This document shows, piece by piece, positions 36,502 to 49,600 of a DNA stretch of 64,000 nt; the first letter of the stretch is position 1, and each line of letters opens with the position of its first letter. The notes under the pieces were generated by a model. It ran no database searches. It worked only from the letters and a program-made list of their open reading frames with translations, and had not been told where the DNA came from. Both the position numbers and the translations under genes were made by a program. Source of the DNA: Archegozetes longisetosus (taxonomy: Eukaryota > Arthropoda > Arachnida > Sarcoptiformes > Trhypochthoniidae); NCBI GenBank assembly GCA_018873245.2, contig JAEMBT020000003.1, positions 4,297,843-4,361,842 on the forward strand. The letters run 5' to 3'.

Positions 36502-37983
36502 TATTTTGCTTAAGAAATGATTATTTTTAACTATGTTTATTTCAAGTCAACGTCAATACAATCAAAACTGAGAAAATGATCAACTAAATTAAACTTTCAG
36601 GTGTTTAAGTTTAACCTATATTCAAATGCGAAAGAGGCTAAAACTTCCGAAAACTACAGCTAGTAACTTAATTAAGTGATCAATTCTTAATTTTTAAGTT
36701 TCAGTTTTATCTTTCATTCATTCCTCTTTTGTCTCAATTTTCGTTCCGTTTTCACTTTTCTATTCGTCTTAAGCCTTTTCTTCTCCAAAAATGGTAAAGA
36801 AGCCAGCGATTCATTACATAAATCAATCAAAACTTCAGACATTTATTACAATTGATTGTAAACAATTAAAGAATAAACAAAAAGTTCTCAATATATTAAG
36901 ACGTTTTACAGAACATATTTTATAGGTATCTGTTTTTAGATAGAAGTACGGTATTTTGTTTGTTTTTATAAGTTGATTTACATAACGATAAAATTAGTAC
37001 TCTAATATGGCGCGCAATCTTTTAAAATAATGTTTGTCAACACTTGTAATTATTCCTTATACATTCAACAGATAATTTAGCATTTTTGCTTAACTTTAAA
37101 AATGCATACTTTTTTGAAGAGCCTTAGATTTAAGACTAAAACACTAAAAGGCATACATAAAGACATATACACATACAAGTCTTGGTTTCATTTAATTGTT
37201 CAGCTCTTAATAAATGGTAAAACAATATAGAGATAACTAGTTTATAGTCTTATCCCAAAAAGTATTTAGATTTCAACTACAACAACAACATACGAATAAT
37301 GACATGAATGATTTGGCTACTTTACAAATAGCTGTTAGTGCTAACTCCCATTCATACCAATCTTTACTGGAGTTAATCTAAAAGTTTGTCAGGGATATCA
37401 AACTAGGACTAGCTCTAAACTTTTAGTAATTGGGATTCCTTTTCTATTTAAATGTAGTGTTTAATGCTTTTTAACTCTTAATCTTAAACCTAAGGCTCTT
37501 CAAAAAAGTGTTCAAATTGTCTTTTTAGCACTTTATAGCTTATGAGCTAAAAGTTTAAGCCTTAAATAAGCAGAGAAAGGCAAAACAAGAGATTTTATTT
37601 AATTGTAAAACAGACCCTAACAATAAAGATTGATATTTTTATCAGTATAATCATTGAATAACTTGAAAGTTTATTGTTTTATTACTTGTTTAAATTACTT
37701 TTTTCAATACATTTCGAAAAATAATCTAATCCGTTAAGTCCATTAATCAAGCCACATAGAAACATTTATTTAAACCTTCAACTATACTGTCCTCAATGTG
37801 TTCATACGTCAATCATGCATTAAAACAAAAAAACAATGAGCTTTCAAACTATTCGATGATTATATTGATAAAAATGTCAATCTTTATTATTATGATCTGT
37901 TTTACAATTAAATAAAATCACCTATTTAGCACCTATTATGCATTTCTCTGATTATAATCAAATACATGCTTATCTAACATTGA

Positions 37984-38803
37984 AAGTATCTCAAGTGATT
38001 ATCGGGTTTGAATTTCGGATTAAATTTTTATTAAAGTGCTTGTCTTTACATACCTAACGAACATAATCCTAGTTGCGAATGCGCTCTGAGTGACTAGAAA
38101 TAAGTACCCGACATATGCTAGTTTTGCGTATAAAATATGATCAAATATACAAAACTTATTTCAAACTTTTATTGGGGAAAAATTCTAATTACCGACAACT
38201 AATTAAGTACATCTTTATATATACAACTTAATATCAATTTTAGACAAATATTAATATAAACATAATTTTAATTATATATAGTGGACTTGATATGAACGAA
38301 AAAAAGATTTAAACATAAGTTTTTATCGCAATGTGAACAACAAATAAAAAGTTCTTCATTTCAGAATCACAACCTTCGTTGCACAAAATTAAATTTTTCA
38401 TATATTCGTACAATTTAATAGCAATTGTCATTTCTGTTGAATTTGGTTTTACGCTATCAATGTATAAATTAACGTTAGAATTTTCTATTAATAGTTTTAA
38501 AATATTTTATGTCAGTAAACATATTTGTTTATGCTTAAAATTTATATTAAGTTGTATATATAGAGATGTACTATAACTTACTTAATTAGTTGTCGGTAAT
38601 TGGAATTTTCCCCCAATAAAAGTTTGGAACAAGTTTTGCATATTTGATCATATTTTATACGCAAAACTAGCATGTTTCGGGTACTTATTTCTGGTCACTC
38701 GGGGCGCATTTGTAACTAAGATTATGTTCGTTAGGTATGTAAAGACAAGTACTTTAATAAAAATTTAGCCCGAAATTCAAACCCAATAATCATTTGAGAT
38801 ACT
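37984..38803. mobile_element. Foldback element with inverted arms of about 270-290 bp
   Basis: The left arm (about 37984-38250) and right arm (about 38512-38803) are reverse complements at roughly 85-90 % by eye. Shared stretches include GTCTTTACATACCTAACGAA, AAATAAGTACCCGA and TACCGACAACTAATTAAGTA. The AT-rich loop of about 260 bp has only a 65-codon frame without recognisable homology. It fits a foldback or non-autonomous long-TIR DNA transposon. Target-site duplications were not identified. Confidence 0.85.
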
Positions 38804-39857
38804 TTAAGCGTAAGTTTATGTTTATTTAACGGGTGTTTCTTTGAAAGATTAAAACTAATAATGGATCAAAGAAATAAAGTCGGATCAATATATAATTGAA
38901 AGCAAAGCTTGGTGCAGGTAAGCTTATTATCGATTATATTAATAAAGTTAAAAAATAGATAGAAGTGCTGAAAGGGCAAAAATCAGTCCTGAATATTCTT
39001 CAACTATTTGCATAACTTTAACCCATTTACAGAAAAGCTTATGGTTTATTAAGATCAGAATAGAATTTTCAATTAACCAACACTTCAATGTTTCAACTGA
39101 TTTCGTTTATTTATCTATTTTTAAATTCATTTTATTACATTAAATACAATCATCTTATGATGTGTTGATTCATAAAACAAGCTAAATATATTTTATATGT
39201 ATTTTGATTTTAAAGTTTGAAGAGTTTGTCACGTAATTAAACTGAATATTTCTGAATCAGAAATTCTAGTTATGTGGAAGTACCAAACAACTGATTGGTT
39301 CATTGTTGAATAAACTTTAGTGAATTAATAGAAAACATTGAATTTTCCAATAGATTCACATTTGAGATACAATTGATATAATGAGTTTACGATGAAAATA
39401 GTATAGATGTGAGATGATTGGAATCAATGCATAGACTTCATTTAAATCATTCGATGTTATGGCAGCAACAGGTTTATTATCTAATTTATTACTTAGAATC
39501 GACATTACATCGATAAACGAAATTGAAAGTTATATTTTAAAAATAGATCAATTATGGAGATTTTATAATCGAAAAATGCTTCCATAAAGTCATGAAAGTT
39601 TGATGTAATTAACAAATTATTGAAGTCATACTAGTATTGGTACTATTCGTTTTATAATAACTTAATAAAATAAATTCTTAAAACTAATTCAATCAAGATA
39701 AATTGGTAAAGTATTTTCAATGTGTTTATATGAACTCTACTTTTAGTTTCTATTGCATTTTCTTATCATTATTATAAATTAATTAACTCTTTGAAAGAGC
39801 AAACATTTCAAGAATGGCTTTCAAGTACTAAATTGCAAAATCTTGAATCACTCTTCT

Positions 39858-40029
39858 GTACAGACCGGGTAGTGGCAGTGTGCTTAAACTTATCGATAGT
39901 AACTGATGAGAATATCCAAAGTATGAAAAGAAAATTTGAAGAATGAAATTTTTTCACTCATACTTTGGACATTGGTTCCCATCAGTTATTAATAATAAGT
40001 CGAAGCACACTCCTATTATCAGTCTGTAC
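39858..40029. mobile_element. Compact hairpin element (inverted repeat, 75-80-bp arms)
   Basis: The left arm begins GTACAGACCGGGTAGTGGCA and the right arm ends as its imperfect reverse complement (AGTCTGTAC). Shared words: AGTGTGCTT, AACTGATG and TCCAAAGTATGA. The spacer is about 15-20 bp, so transcripts would form a long hairpin. It lies 47 bp from the next element. Confidence 0.75.
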
Positions 40030-40076
40030 ACCAATGCCTTACGCAACTACATACTGTATATATATTTTAATATATA

Positions 40077-40523
40077 CAGTAAAAGCTCGATATAACGAAT
40101 CTGGATATAAAAGATACTTCAATATGGTAAAATATTTTGGCAAAATAAAGTATGTAAACGTTTGATATAAAATACATTTTTTACTGATAAATCTTTCATC
40201 AATTCCTAAAAGAGTTTAAACCAAATTTCCAACTTAAGACTTATATATAAAACTCTGATGTTTTAAAACGGTTTGTTTAGACTAATAAATTCAAAAAATG
40301 GTGTCTTCGAAGACTTGGATTTTATAGGAAACGAAATTTGAGATTTTAATGTCAGAGAATAATATTAAGACGAAAATAATTAATTGATGAACATCATTGC
40401 CTTCGCATTAGTTCTCAATATGCTCTAAAAGTTGACATATTCTAACTTTCGATATAACATATAGCTCGATATAACCAACAAAAACTTTTATCCCTTCAGT
40501 GTTGTTATATCGAGCTTTTACTG
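40077..40523. mobile_element. 447-bp pogo/Tigger-like MITE
   Basis: Perfect 20-bp terminal inverted repeats, CAGTAAAAGCTCGATATAAC and its reverse complement, sit between TA dinucleotides (40075-40076 and 40524-40525). The word AGCTCGATATAAC recurs inside near the right end (about 40461). There is no transposase ORF. CAG...CTG ends, TA target and a GATATAAC core are typical of pogo/Tigger-derived MITEs. Confidence 0.82.
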
Positions 40524-40682
40524 TACTAAATTCAACTGAAATCGATCAGATATTGCATTCATCTGTACTAAAATAGTCAATCAAATGGCAAATTGAACAG
40601 ATTTGACTGAACAAAAACATTTTTGATTTAATGATAGTTTGGGAATAACTATGAGATGCGTGAAATTATAAGTCGAATTGAT

Positions 40683-43600
40683 TCAAAAGTGATCGACCAA
40701 TACTGAGACAAATTGATTGTCGAACTTGCTGGCCGAAATACCATCACTATTCAGTGTCACGTTCTGCCACTCCGATGGTTCACCTGTCCATTCAGTAATG
40801 ATTCATTAAAATTGATTCATGATTTATCTCAACTAGAGTCATGATTACCATTGCTAGTATCACTAGATTTCAAGGCGAAAGACCAACTCTCGGGGTTGAC
40901 AGATGCGCAATGTGGTAGTCGTAGTTCGACAGGAACTTCGAAACGCAATCCATGCGGTCCACACATTACGATTGGACTCATCAAAGTTTCTCCTTTTGAT
41001 AGATAAATCATTCGTACATCGATTAGCGATAGATTTGTCATAAGGCTGGTGCTAATTATCAATACAATGGTTACCTTTCTCTGAATCGAGTGGTGGCGCC
41101 AATTTATTATCTTGACACACTTTGAAATAGATTTCCTGCTCAATTCCATCAGGAATGGCACCTGGAGGTATTACAACACTAACACCAGTATCATCTGAAG
41201 TTAATGTTCCGCCACTACTGTTAAAAATGCCTTTGGCGGTAGCGATTATATTGTGGTTACTGTCAACAGATCCAGTGGAAAGGCGATCGCTGTAAAGAAA
41301 CGTTAAATAGCTATAGAACCCAAAACCAAAAGAAGTGAACCCATTTGCTTGGATAAAAACCCACCACCAAGTGTTATATTTAAAATAGCATTAGACCCAA
41401 CATTAATTATTCAAAATTTTATATGAGGATTTGATTACCCATAACATCAAATTGAGTTATTTATTACTTAAGTTAACTTTTAATACAGTATAGCCTTAAA
41501 CCAATTTAATATTGAAACGAAACTTAGAAGCAATAGAAAGTGATTAAGATTTAGATATAGCAATTTTTAGTGCATAAAAATTGACTCAGAATTAAATTCA
41601 GAGTATTGTCAGAACTGATACTTAAGAAGTGTTTAACCTTTTTAAATAGCCATTAAGTGATCGTCAGCATTAATTGTCTAAATCCTTTCCGTTTATAAAT
41701 GGGTTTTAATAGAGGATCAAACAACCATTTGTATGTAAATCATGCGTCTAATTGCAAGGCTCAACAAACTTGAAGTATGCGAGGAGTAAAAAAAGGAGGT
41801 TTGACAAAATAATAAACTTCATAATGATTTTCTCAAATTCAAATTTAATAAGTTTTGAATAATGAGTTACACAAAACTTGGTGGTAGGTTTGCCACTGAT
41901 TAATAAATTTAAATATATAAAACTTGTTTCTAACTTAGTTTACATTATTTATCAAGAAAACAAACTATTTTGAATTTATATAATGTTCAGTAGAATTTAA
42001 ATAACCGATAATAGTATTGAATTGGATGCGTCTTATAAACTATTCTAAAATTGTATCATTTTATATGTGCAATAACCCAAACAAGTTTCAATAATTGTTC
42101 ACTTTGATTATTCAACTAATTCATCGAGACTAACATTAATTCTGCTCTTCAATAATGCCTTCTATGATTTCGATCTGAAGCTTGGATAGTTTTGAGCAAT
42201 TAGTCTAATGGTTAGCTTTTGTATGTAGAAAATTAAAAGGAAACAAGTCCGATCAAGATATGAGTCTGATAAAGATATGCCGCCAGTCAAAGGGGTATTC
42301 AGAGAAACATTTCTAACAATAGCAGTAACAATTGGGAGATATATAACGAATAAATAGTGGGTAATTGCACTTAAAAAACGAGACATCAAACGTTTGATTA
42401 CATGTAGAATTGTTTGGGGAAAGGGGAAGGAATGAATAATTCTTAAATATTGAATTGATTGCACAAATAATGAGAACGTAATATAAGTGATGAATGTGCG
42501 CACCTATACATACACACGAATCTATCCCTAGTTTCAAACTTTTCAATTCAATCAATGCTTCAAACGTTTGATTCAATCATTGTTTCAAACGTTTGATTCA
42601 ATGAATGGATGACATATACAACATTTGCACTTAAGTGTTGTGTTATTGAATATAATACCATAACCTTATGAAAACTACATAATTATATATAATGACGAAT
42701 CAATTTGATTAAAAGCTAATACAGAAAATAAGATTATGATAATAATACTGACAGTGAGCTCAATGGTAATGCAGTAACAAATAGGGACTTGAATCAGACT
42801 TGTCTTACTTTTGGTCATGATTTGTCAGTGGAGGCGGTGGTGGAGGCAAACCGTGGTAGTGCTGATGCACACCTGACCGACCCATCGAATCGCCTGGTTT
42901 CCGATACAACTCGAAAGCACTTCCTCTGTGCTCTCGGTTGGTCGATAAATCAAGAAGGCTTGGTGGCGGTTGTGGTCCTTGCGATGGAGAAGATGTGAAT
43001 GTCGACGTTCTGTTGGATTCATGGCGATAATGCTTTGGCGGGTATGGAACGTTCAAGTATGGACCGTTTCCGTTCATTAATGAAGAAGCTGATGAATTGG
43101 TTTTGGCAAAAGAATATGGAGAACGCATGTCGTAACTTGTTTTTGATGTCATGTATCCACTGCTGCTGTCAGTATCAGAATATGGGGCCCTAACACAAAA
43201 TTCATTATTAAACATATATCTTATACTTGTACTAACTCTTAATTTATTACTACTTTTTATATATCCTATAAACTTGAAGATTAAATCTGTTTAACAGATA
43301 TCATTTGAATTTCAATAGAGTTTGGTTGGCATGTGTCTCATCTAATTCTGGCGCAACATACATGGACATGGGTATAGTTGATTTGAAATTATGAGTTATG
43401 AAGGTTTTCTCTGAAGGTGGTCTCATAGTGGGGAACATATTCTACACTTTGAAGGCTCATAAAGTTTGAGAAATTTGAAATTTTGCAGCAATTTCTAAAT
43501 GTTTGTCTAAGTACTCCTAAAGTATTGCCTGAGAATATTTGACATAACTATTTGAAAAACATCAGATAAAGTAAAGGAATTGATGTATACCCATCTCTTT

Positions 43601-46600
43601 ATAAATTATTTCAGTTCTTTCGTAGCATAACTAAATACTATGGCTTAAGATGAATTTCAAATTGATTTCATAAACTCACTTTCGTAGAGGGGATCCAAAA
43701 GTAGATGATTGTTCAGCATAGATATTGTTGGCCGGTTCTCCAGTTGGCAGCGTTGGTACTCTTATATTTGGCGGTTGTTCTTTATGTGGTACAGAAGGAT
43801 AATAAGCTGGCGGACCATTCGGTAATTCAATATTCCCCAAACTTGAGTTGTTGAGTCTTTTTGATTGAGGATATACCGAAGAATAGCCAAAGCCATTGTT
43901 TGGCAAATTGGATTGGATTTGACTGACTCCATTCTCGGTCACTTCGTTTTCATTGCTCCACGGAGGCCTTGAAAGCTGATAATGAGAAGGTTTTGGTGGA
44001 GGTACAGGTCGGCCGTCAGTCATTCGCCTAAAGTCAAAGTTCAAATCATTTGAGTGACAACTACTTGGAAAAAGTTTTCAGAATGTTTCAAACTTACGAT
44101 GAGTGATATTTATTGGATGGCTTTGGCGGGGGAGAAGGCGGTGCGGGTCTGTTTTGTATCGGTTCTACGTATTTAGTTGGCGGTGACATTGGCTTAATCA
44201 CTCGTTCAGGACTTTGTTGCTTAATCTGATTGAGTGGATGAGGTTGTGCTGTACTTCTTGTGAACCGATAGGGATCGTGTGCTGGTCTTCCATTGGTAGA
44301 CGTAATCGAATTGTATTTCTGCTTATTGTCGAGAGTACTGGAGGGACTGCCGTATTTGTTATACGAATCGCTACTGTATGACGAACTGTCACCAAAAGCT
44401 CCACCTGTATGTCTGTTGTTAGTCATCGCTGGTCTATCTAATGAATCACATTTCTGGGATTGTGGCGCAGACGTTGGTGGAGATGTTGTATTGATATAAT
44501 CAGGAGTACTGAATGACTCTCTGTTGTCACGTCTGCCGAAAAGTCTTTCGTGAGCACTTCTGAACCGCGACGGCTTGTTATTGCGATCAACTCTTGGTGG
44601 AGGTTCTGGTCCTGTATGAGATGGCTTTGTACCATAAATGTTGTGATCAGTTGGAGGACCAGGTGGTGGGTACCTTTCACTCGCGGTTAAAGTATTATAA
44701 GTTGAGGTATCCTTTGGTGAACCGAAATAATCTTCTCTATCGGCATCACTTATGGCAGTCAAACTATTATTAACTACATTTGAGTTATTCGATGATTTGG
44801 CTTTTGTCTCATTTGTCAGAGCTTTCGATAGTTCCTTTAGTTTAAACAAATATGAATCACAATTAGCAAAATGAATGATTAGTTTGATTACTGTTATTAG
44901 CGATTGAGAAAGTAATCAAATGATTATTTTATTACTATTATTAGTGATGATGAATGTAATTGGATGGAAAAATGTTTGGTTTAGACCTACCTTTCGTAAG
45001 AGAATGTGAAGAGGAAGCTATAATAAAACAAATCAATGAGTGATGAATGATGAACCATATGGTAATGAATTAGTAATACATGCATTGTAATAGCTTTAAT
45101 TACCTGTTTGTTTGCCGGACGCGAACTATAAGGTGGAGGGTATCCAAAAGCATTCATCGCAATCGGAGTGTCTTCTGCTGTTGCAATACTCGGATCACTC
45201 GATGCTTTCACTAAACGGTGTGAGTTCTCATCTTCGTTATCAAGTCTAGAGTCGTTTGCGAGGTCGAGATCACTTTCTGGAGAAGATGCGTAACTCAATC
45301 TTGAAGTCATTGGAAACAGAAAATCGTCAGATATCACTTCTTCTGGTTTCGATTCTGCCACCCAAATGCTTTGTTGTTGCTGTTTCTCAATGGTTTCGCG
45401 TAACTTTTTGTACCACATGTCAGCACTGGTTAGCGTAATAGTGGCAGTGAACACATGCGACCAAAGCTTTTCTAATTTGACCGCATGTTCGTATAATTTA
45501 CGTGAACTCTTGTGAATTGATTTAGATGTTCTTGATCTCATTTCTTTGACAACAGACTTATTTTCTGCTCTCATAAATATTACTATGGGATAAAATTGTG
45601 CATAATTTAATCTGTCAACAGCACTCGGAGTTATGTCCAACAATGCATGCTTTCCTTTATCTATAATCTCTTTGATAGCACTTAGTCTCACAATTCCTGT
45701 TAATTTCGAGCTTTTAGGAACATCCTCTAAATTACTGTCGAGAAGTGGCGAACCATATTTGTCTGGATAATCTTTGAGCAACTTTTCTCGCGCCACATCA
45801 GCCAAAGGCCCAAATAAGACGACTGGTCTTATAAAACCTGGATGTCTGAGAGTTACTCTTTCATAAGCTGAAAATTTTGATAGTCCATCAGAAAACACAA
45901 CTTCTTCCCAGTGGTCTTTGCTCAGGGATTTGGATCGTCGCGCACTTCGCCTCTTGAAAAAGCTTCCTCTGCTCTCACTAGAAGTGTCGGCTTTTTTCGC
46001 TTTCTCAGCATTTTGTTCAGCCGCTAACTCTTCGGCTCTATTCCTATTCGGAACGGAACCTTTTTGTATTTCTTGATTATTTCTGCCTAATCTATAGACG
46101 AGCCAAGAGCCGACAACGCCATTAAAAAGTGTGTCAATAACATGAAACACTTCTCCAACATGAAAAGTTAATTCTCCTTTGCCTGCACTATCATAATTAA
46201 AATGTACTCTAATATAGAAAGAGTCGCCCTTTTGATTGGCCACAATTTCATCGTACTCTTCTTTTCTATTTTGGACTACGAGATCTATTTGTTCTTGAAT
46301 ACTGAGCAATAACAGAACGGCCTCTTCTCTGGTAACGCCCCTCATATCTGTGTTGTTGGCTTTTAAGATTTTATCTCCAGCCTGCAATCCTTGTAGAGAT
46401 GCAGGACTTCCCGGTTGTACTGCAGTCACGAATATTCCGACTTCGTTACCGCCCGTCAGTCTTATACCAACGCTACCATCTTTTTGGAATGAAATAAAAC
46501 GTGGTTCACCTATCCCTCCGATTTGATGTTTCCTCCGCGCCAACGGGTCGTCATTCATCTGATTAGGTCTTGGAGGTGGAGGTCGGGGTGGAGGCTCTGA

Positions 46601-49600
46601 ATTATCTGCTGGCGATGATGGACCTCTCGAATGCCCTGTTAAGAGAGGAGTTGCCGGTTGGTCGAGTTGACTCAATGATATGTCAGAAATTGGTCCTCTA
46701 TTTCTCCTGTAGAGCCTCCTCCTGATTGTTGCATAAGTGATATGTTATTCTTATCTTCCGGCGTGTGTCCGAAGTCACCTGAGGATAATGAAACAAGATT
46801 GAAGCGGTCTAGAAATGTCTGTAAATAAAGTTGAATACCTTTAGTCGGTGGTTGGACGTAAACATTCTGATTGCTCCAATTGGGCCTATTATGACTATTG
46901 TCATAACCGCCTTCTTTAATTGCACTCGCGTTATCATATAGGTTGGCAGTCGACCATCTCGACTGATTATTATAACCATTAATCCCATTACTTTCATTCA
47001 ATCGATTATTGTTGGTGCTTTGTTCTCGATTTATTACTAAGTTCAATCTTTCTTTACTACTTTCCACTAACTTTTTAGCTTCTTTTAAGCTTAAATTTTC
47101 AGTACTTGTATTATTGATCTTTGATTAAAAGAGAGAGAGAATGGATAAGAATACATACTATTCACAAATAAAACTGAAAAATTACTTTGACAACTATATC
47201 TCCTTCTTGAAGAGAAGTTTCTTTATCTAAAAGACTTCGATTAGTTATTTCTCTAATGAATATTTTACATCCGAGAACAATACCGAAATCTAAATCAAAT
47301 AAGGGACAAATAAATTAATGAGACAAAAAATCAAAAGAGCAAACCTCTACTTACCATCTTTCTTATTAGTTTTAGTGAGAGTCACTTTAAGTAAGTCGGC
47401 GTTAGGCAATAGAGCTCTTCGTTTGATCAGTAAGTTGACAGAATTGCCGCATTCACGTAAAACTTGAACAGCGGTGCTATAGTCAACATTCTCTAACGAA
47501 ACTCCGTTAGCACTTATCACTCTATCATTCACCCTATTTATATGCAATAAATTTCAGATTCCGCTATCACATCCTTTTAATATCTAACTCACTGTAGCTT
47601 CCCTTCGGCCGGACCAGCTTTTAATACATCCGATATTGCAATCGATGGCTCTCCGTTGATGAAGTGCGGATTGTCACGACCTCCACTCACAGCGATTCCA
47701 AATCCATATCCTGGAACTCGTGTGAGAGACACGTTGTGGTATTCCCAGCCAACACGTTCGCCTCCCTATACATTAAATAAATGATTAATCAACTAAACTT
47801 TTAACTTAACTATATTTATAACACTTGTTTGATTGCTTTACAAAATGACAAAATCTGTTGGCAATCAACTAAACTAAAGCTTGTGTTATGCTGAGTGTGC
47901 AAGTTTAAAGAGAACCGAGTTTTAAGGCGACCCAAACAATACGATTATTACCGCCTCCAAATTGGTTCGAGTGAAACCTCTCAATTAGTTTTGCATATTT
48001 GTCATACTTGAGAGTTTAATATTTCGAGCAACTCTTTTAGCTTGACTGGTTTCAAGTCTCCACAATAATAGCTTTTAACTGCCGCATAAGGCCACTAATG
48101 AATACCAAAAGGTTATCTTTAACGCTTAAAACTGATAATTTCTCAAACCAACTTTTCAAGTATTATGAATTAAATAATGACATTGCATGAAAAGTAATAA
48201 GTTTTTTGAGTCTATAGTAGATAAAGAATATATGAATGGATGGCTCAAATCGCATTCATCATCATATTTGATTAAGGAAGTTAAAGAGAATTAAATCAAG
48301 TCTCCAGACTTCAGTCGAATAGATATCTAGTTAGATGAAACCAACTCTCCTTTCCTTCTACACATCTTCTCTTTCATCAAAACAAGTTCAATTCGATCCT
48401 TTGCGAGTCTGACTTTTTCAAGATCATACCAATTAAAACTTTTCACATCGGATTTCGGATGAGAAAAACTTGTAGGATATAATCTTTGGTACAATTTTTT
48501 TGTCCACATTAATTATAGAGTAGAAGCATTTCATATCACATATGAATCACTAGAGAATGCAAGAAATTGATGCCCACTCTTTCATGAGTTAGGATTTGTT
48601 TAAAATAAAAGGCTTCGTTTGTTAGTTATAATAAAAAGTTTCGTTTGTTAGTTATAATAAAAATCAAGTTAGTAAATAACCAGTTGGGTTTAACATCAAA
48701 CTCATTTTATCATTTATAGCCTATCAAATAATACTATTCCAGTTTACATAATCATATGTTATTAGAACTACTTAAATCTTTCTATATTTTCTTAATGTGA
48801 CCAATTCATGTCAATTATGTAAATAGATGTCAACAATCTATTTGAAGACTGATTCGATTGGCAATAATAATAATAACAGTAATAGTTATAGCAATAGGAA
48901 TAAGTTATATGAAGTGAAAGCAATATTATAATAGAAGAACAATTTCAGGCACACGATCGCAATGATTGAAAAGGAAAACTTGTTCAACAACTAGTTTATA
49001 ATTGATGCTCGACCGGTCTACTAGTATTAACTTTTAACTTTTTCTCTACCTATCTCAACTACTTCTCTGTCCCATCTTTATCTTATTATTAAATCATCCT
49101 ATAATGCATTAACTCTACTCTCATCCACTCAACTAACAAAATTTACATTTCATTCACTTTCACTATAATTTTCCTGTTTGACAGACAAACGCAAAATTGT
49201 TTTCAATCGGTTCAGGTATCAAAATAACTCTACGATTTAACACCTTTTCAAGCAAAACTCAATTCTCTTAATAAATCCTTTGCAGAATGGCTTTAAAAAA
49301 CTTATAATAACTGAAATTTATCTCAAGGGAGGAATGGGATAAGAAATTGGTGTCTTTGCATTTAAATTTGCTGATCAATCATTTATTATTAGTTGGTTAT
49401 TGGATGGAGATTACTGATACATCCAAAGTCAAATTTTTACGACCAAATGTTTGCAAACTTATAAACAATCGATTAGATCTTAAAACATGATTCAAATCAT
49501 CCTCTTATATATATATAATTAAGTTTACAAAATCTCATAAACCCAGACTTAGCAGAATTTGAATGGTTTAGATCGAAGGCGTTGTCAACAATTTCCAAAA

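Larger units (their letters stand above)
35804..40682. other. 4.9-kb intergenic region rich in inverted-repeat elements
   Basis: Lies between the TRAPPC2 start and the ZO-1 stop codon (both minus). Besides the four elements listed separately it is AT-rich, with no supported gene. The open frames at 36109, 38379 and 39965 fall in or next to repeats and have no homology that I recognise. Confidence 0.6.

Noticed and set aside
38379..38576. 65-codon frame in the loop of the foldback element
   Set aside because: AT-driven composition (F, I, Y, K, L) with no transposase motif.
42162..42576. Minus-strand frames of 113 and 87 codons inside a ZO-1 intron
   Set aside because: They overlap each other and the 25-bp repeat, and exon phases 42809 to 41289 join correctly without them.
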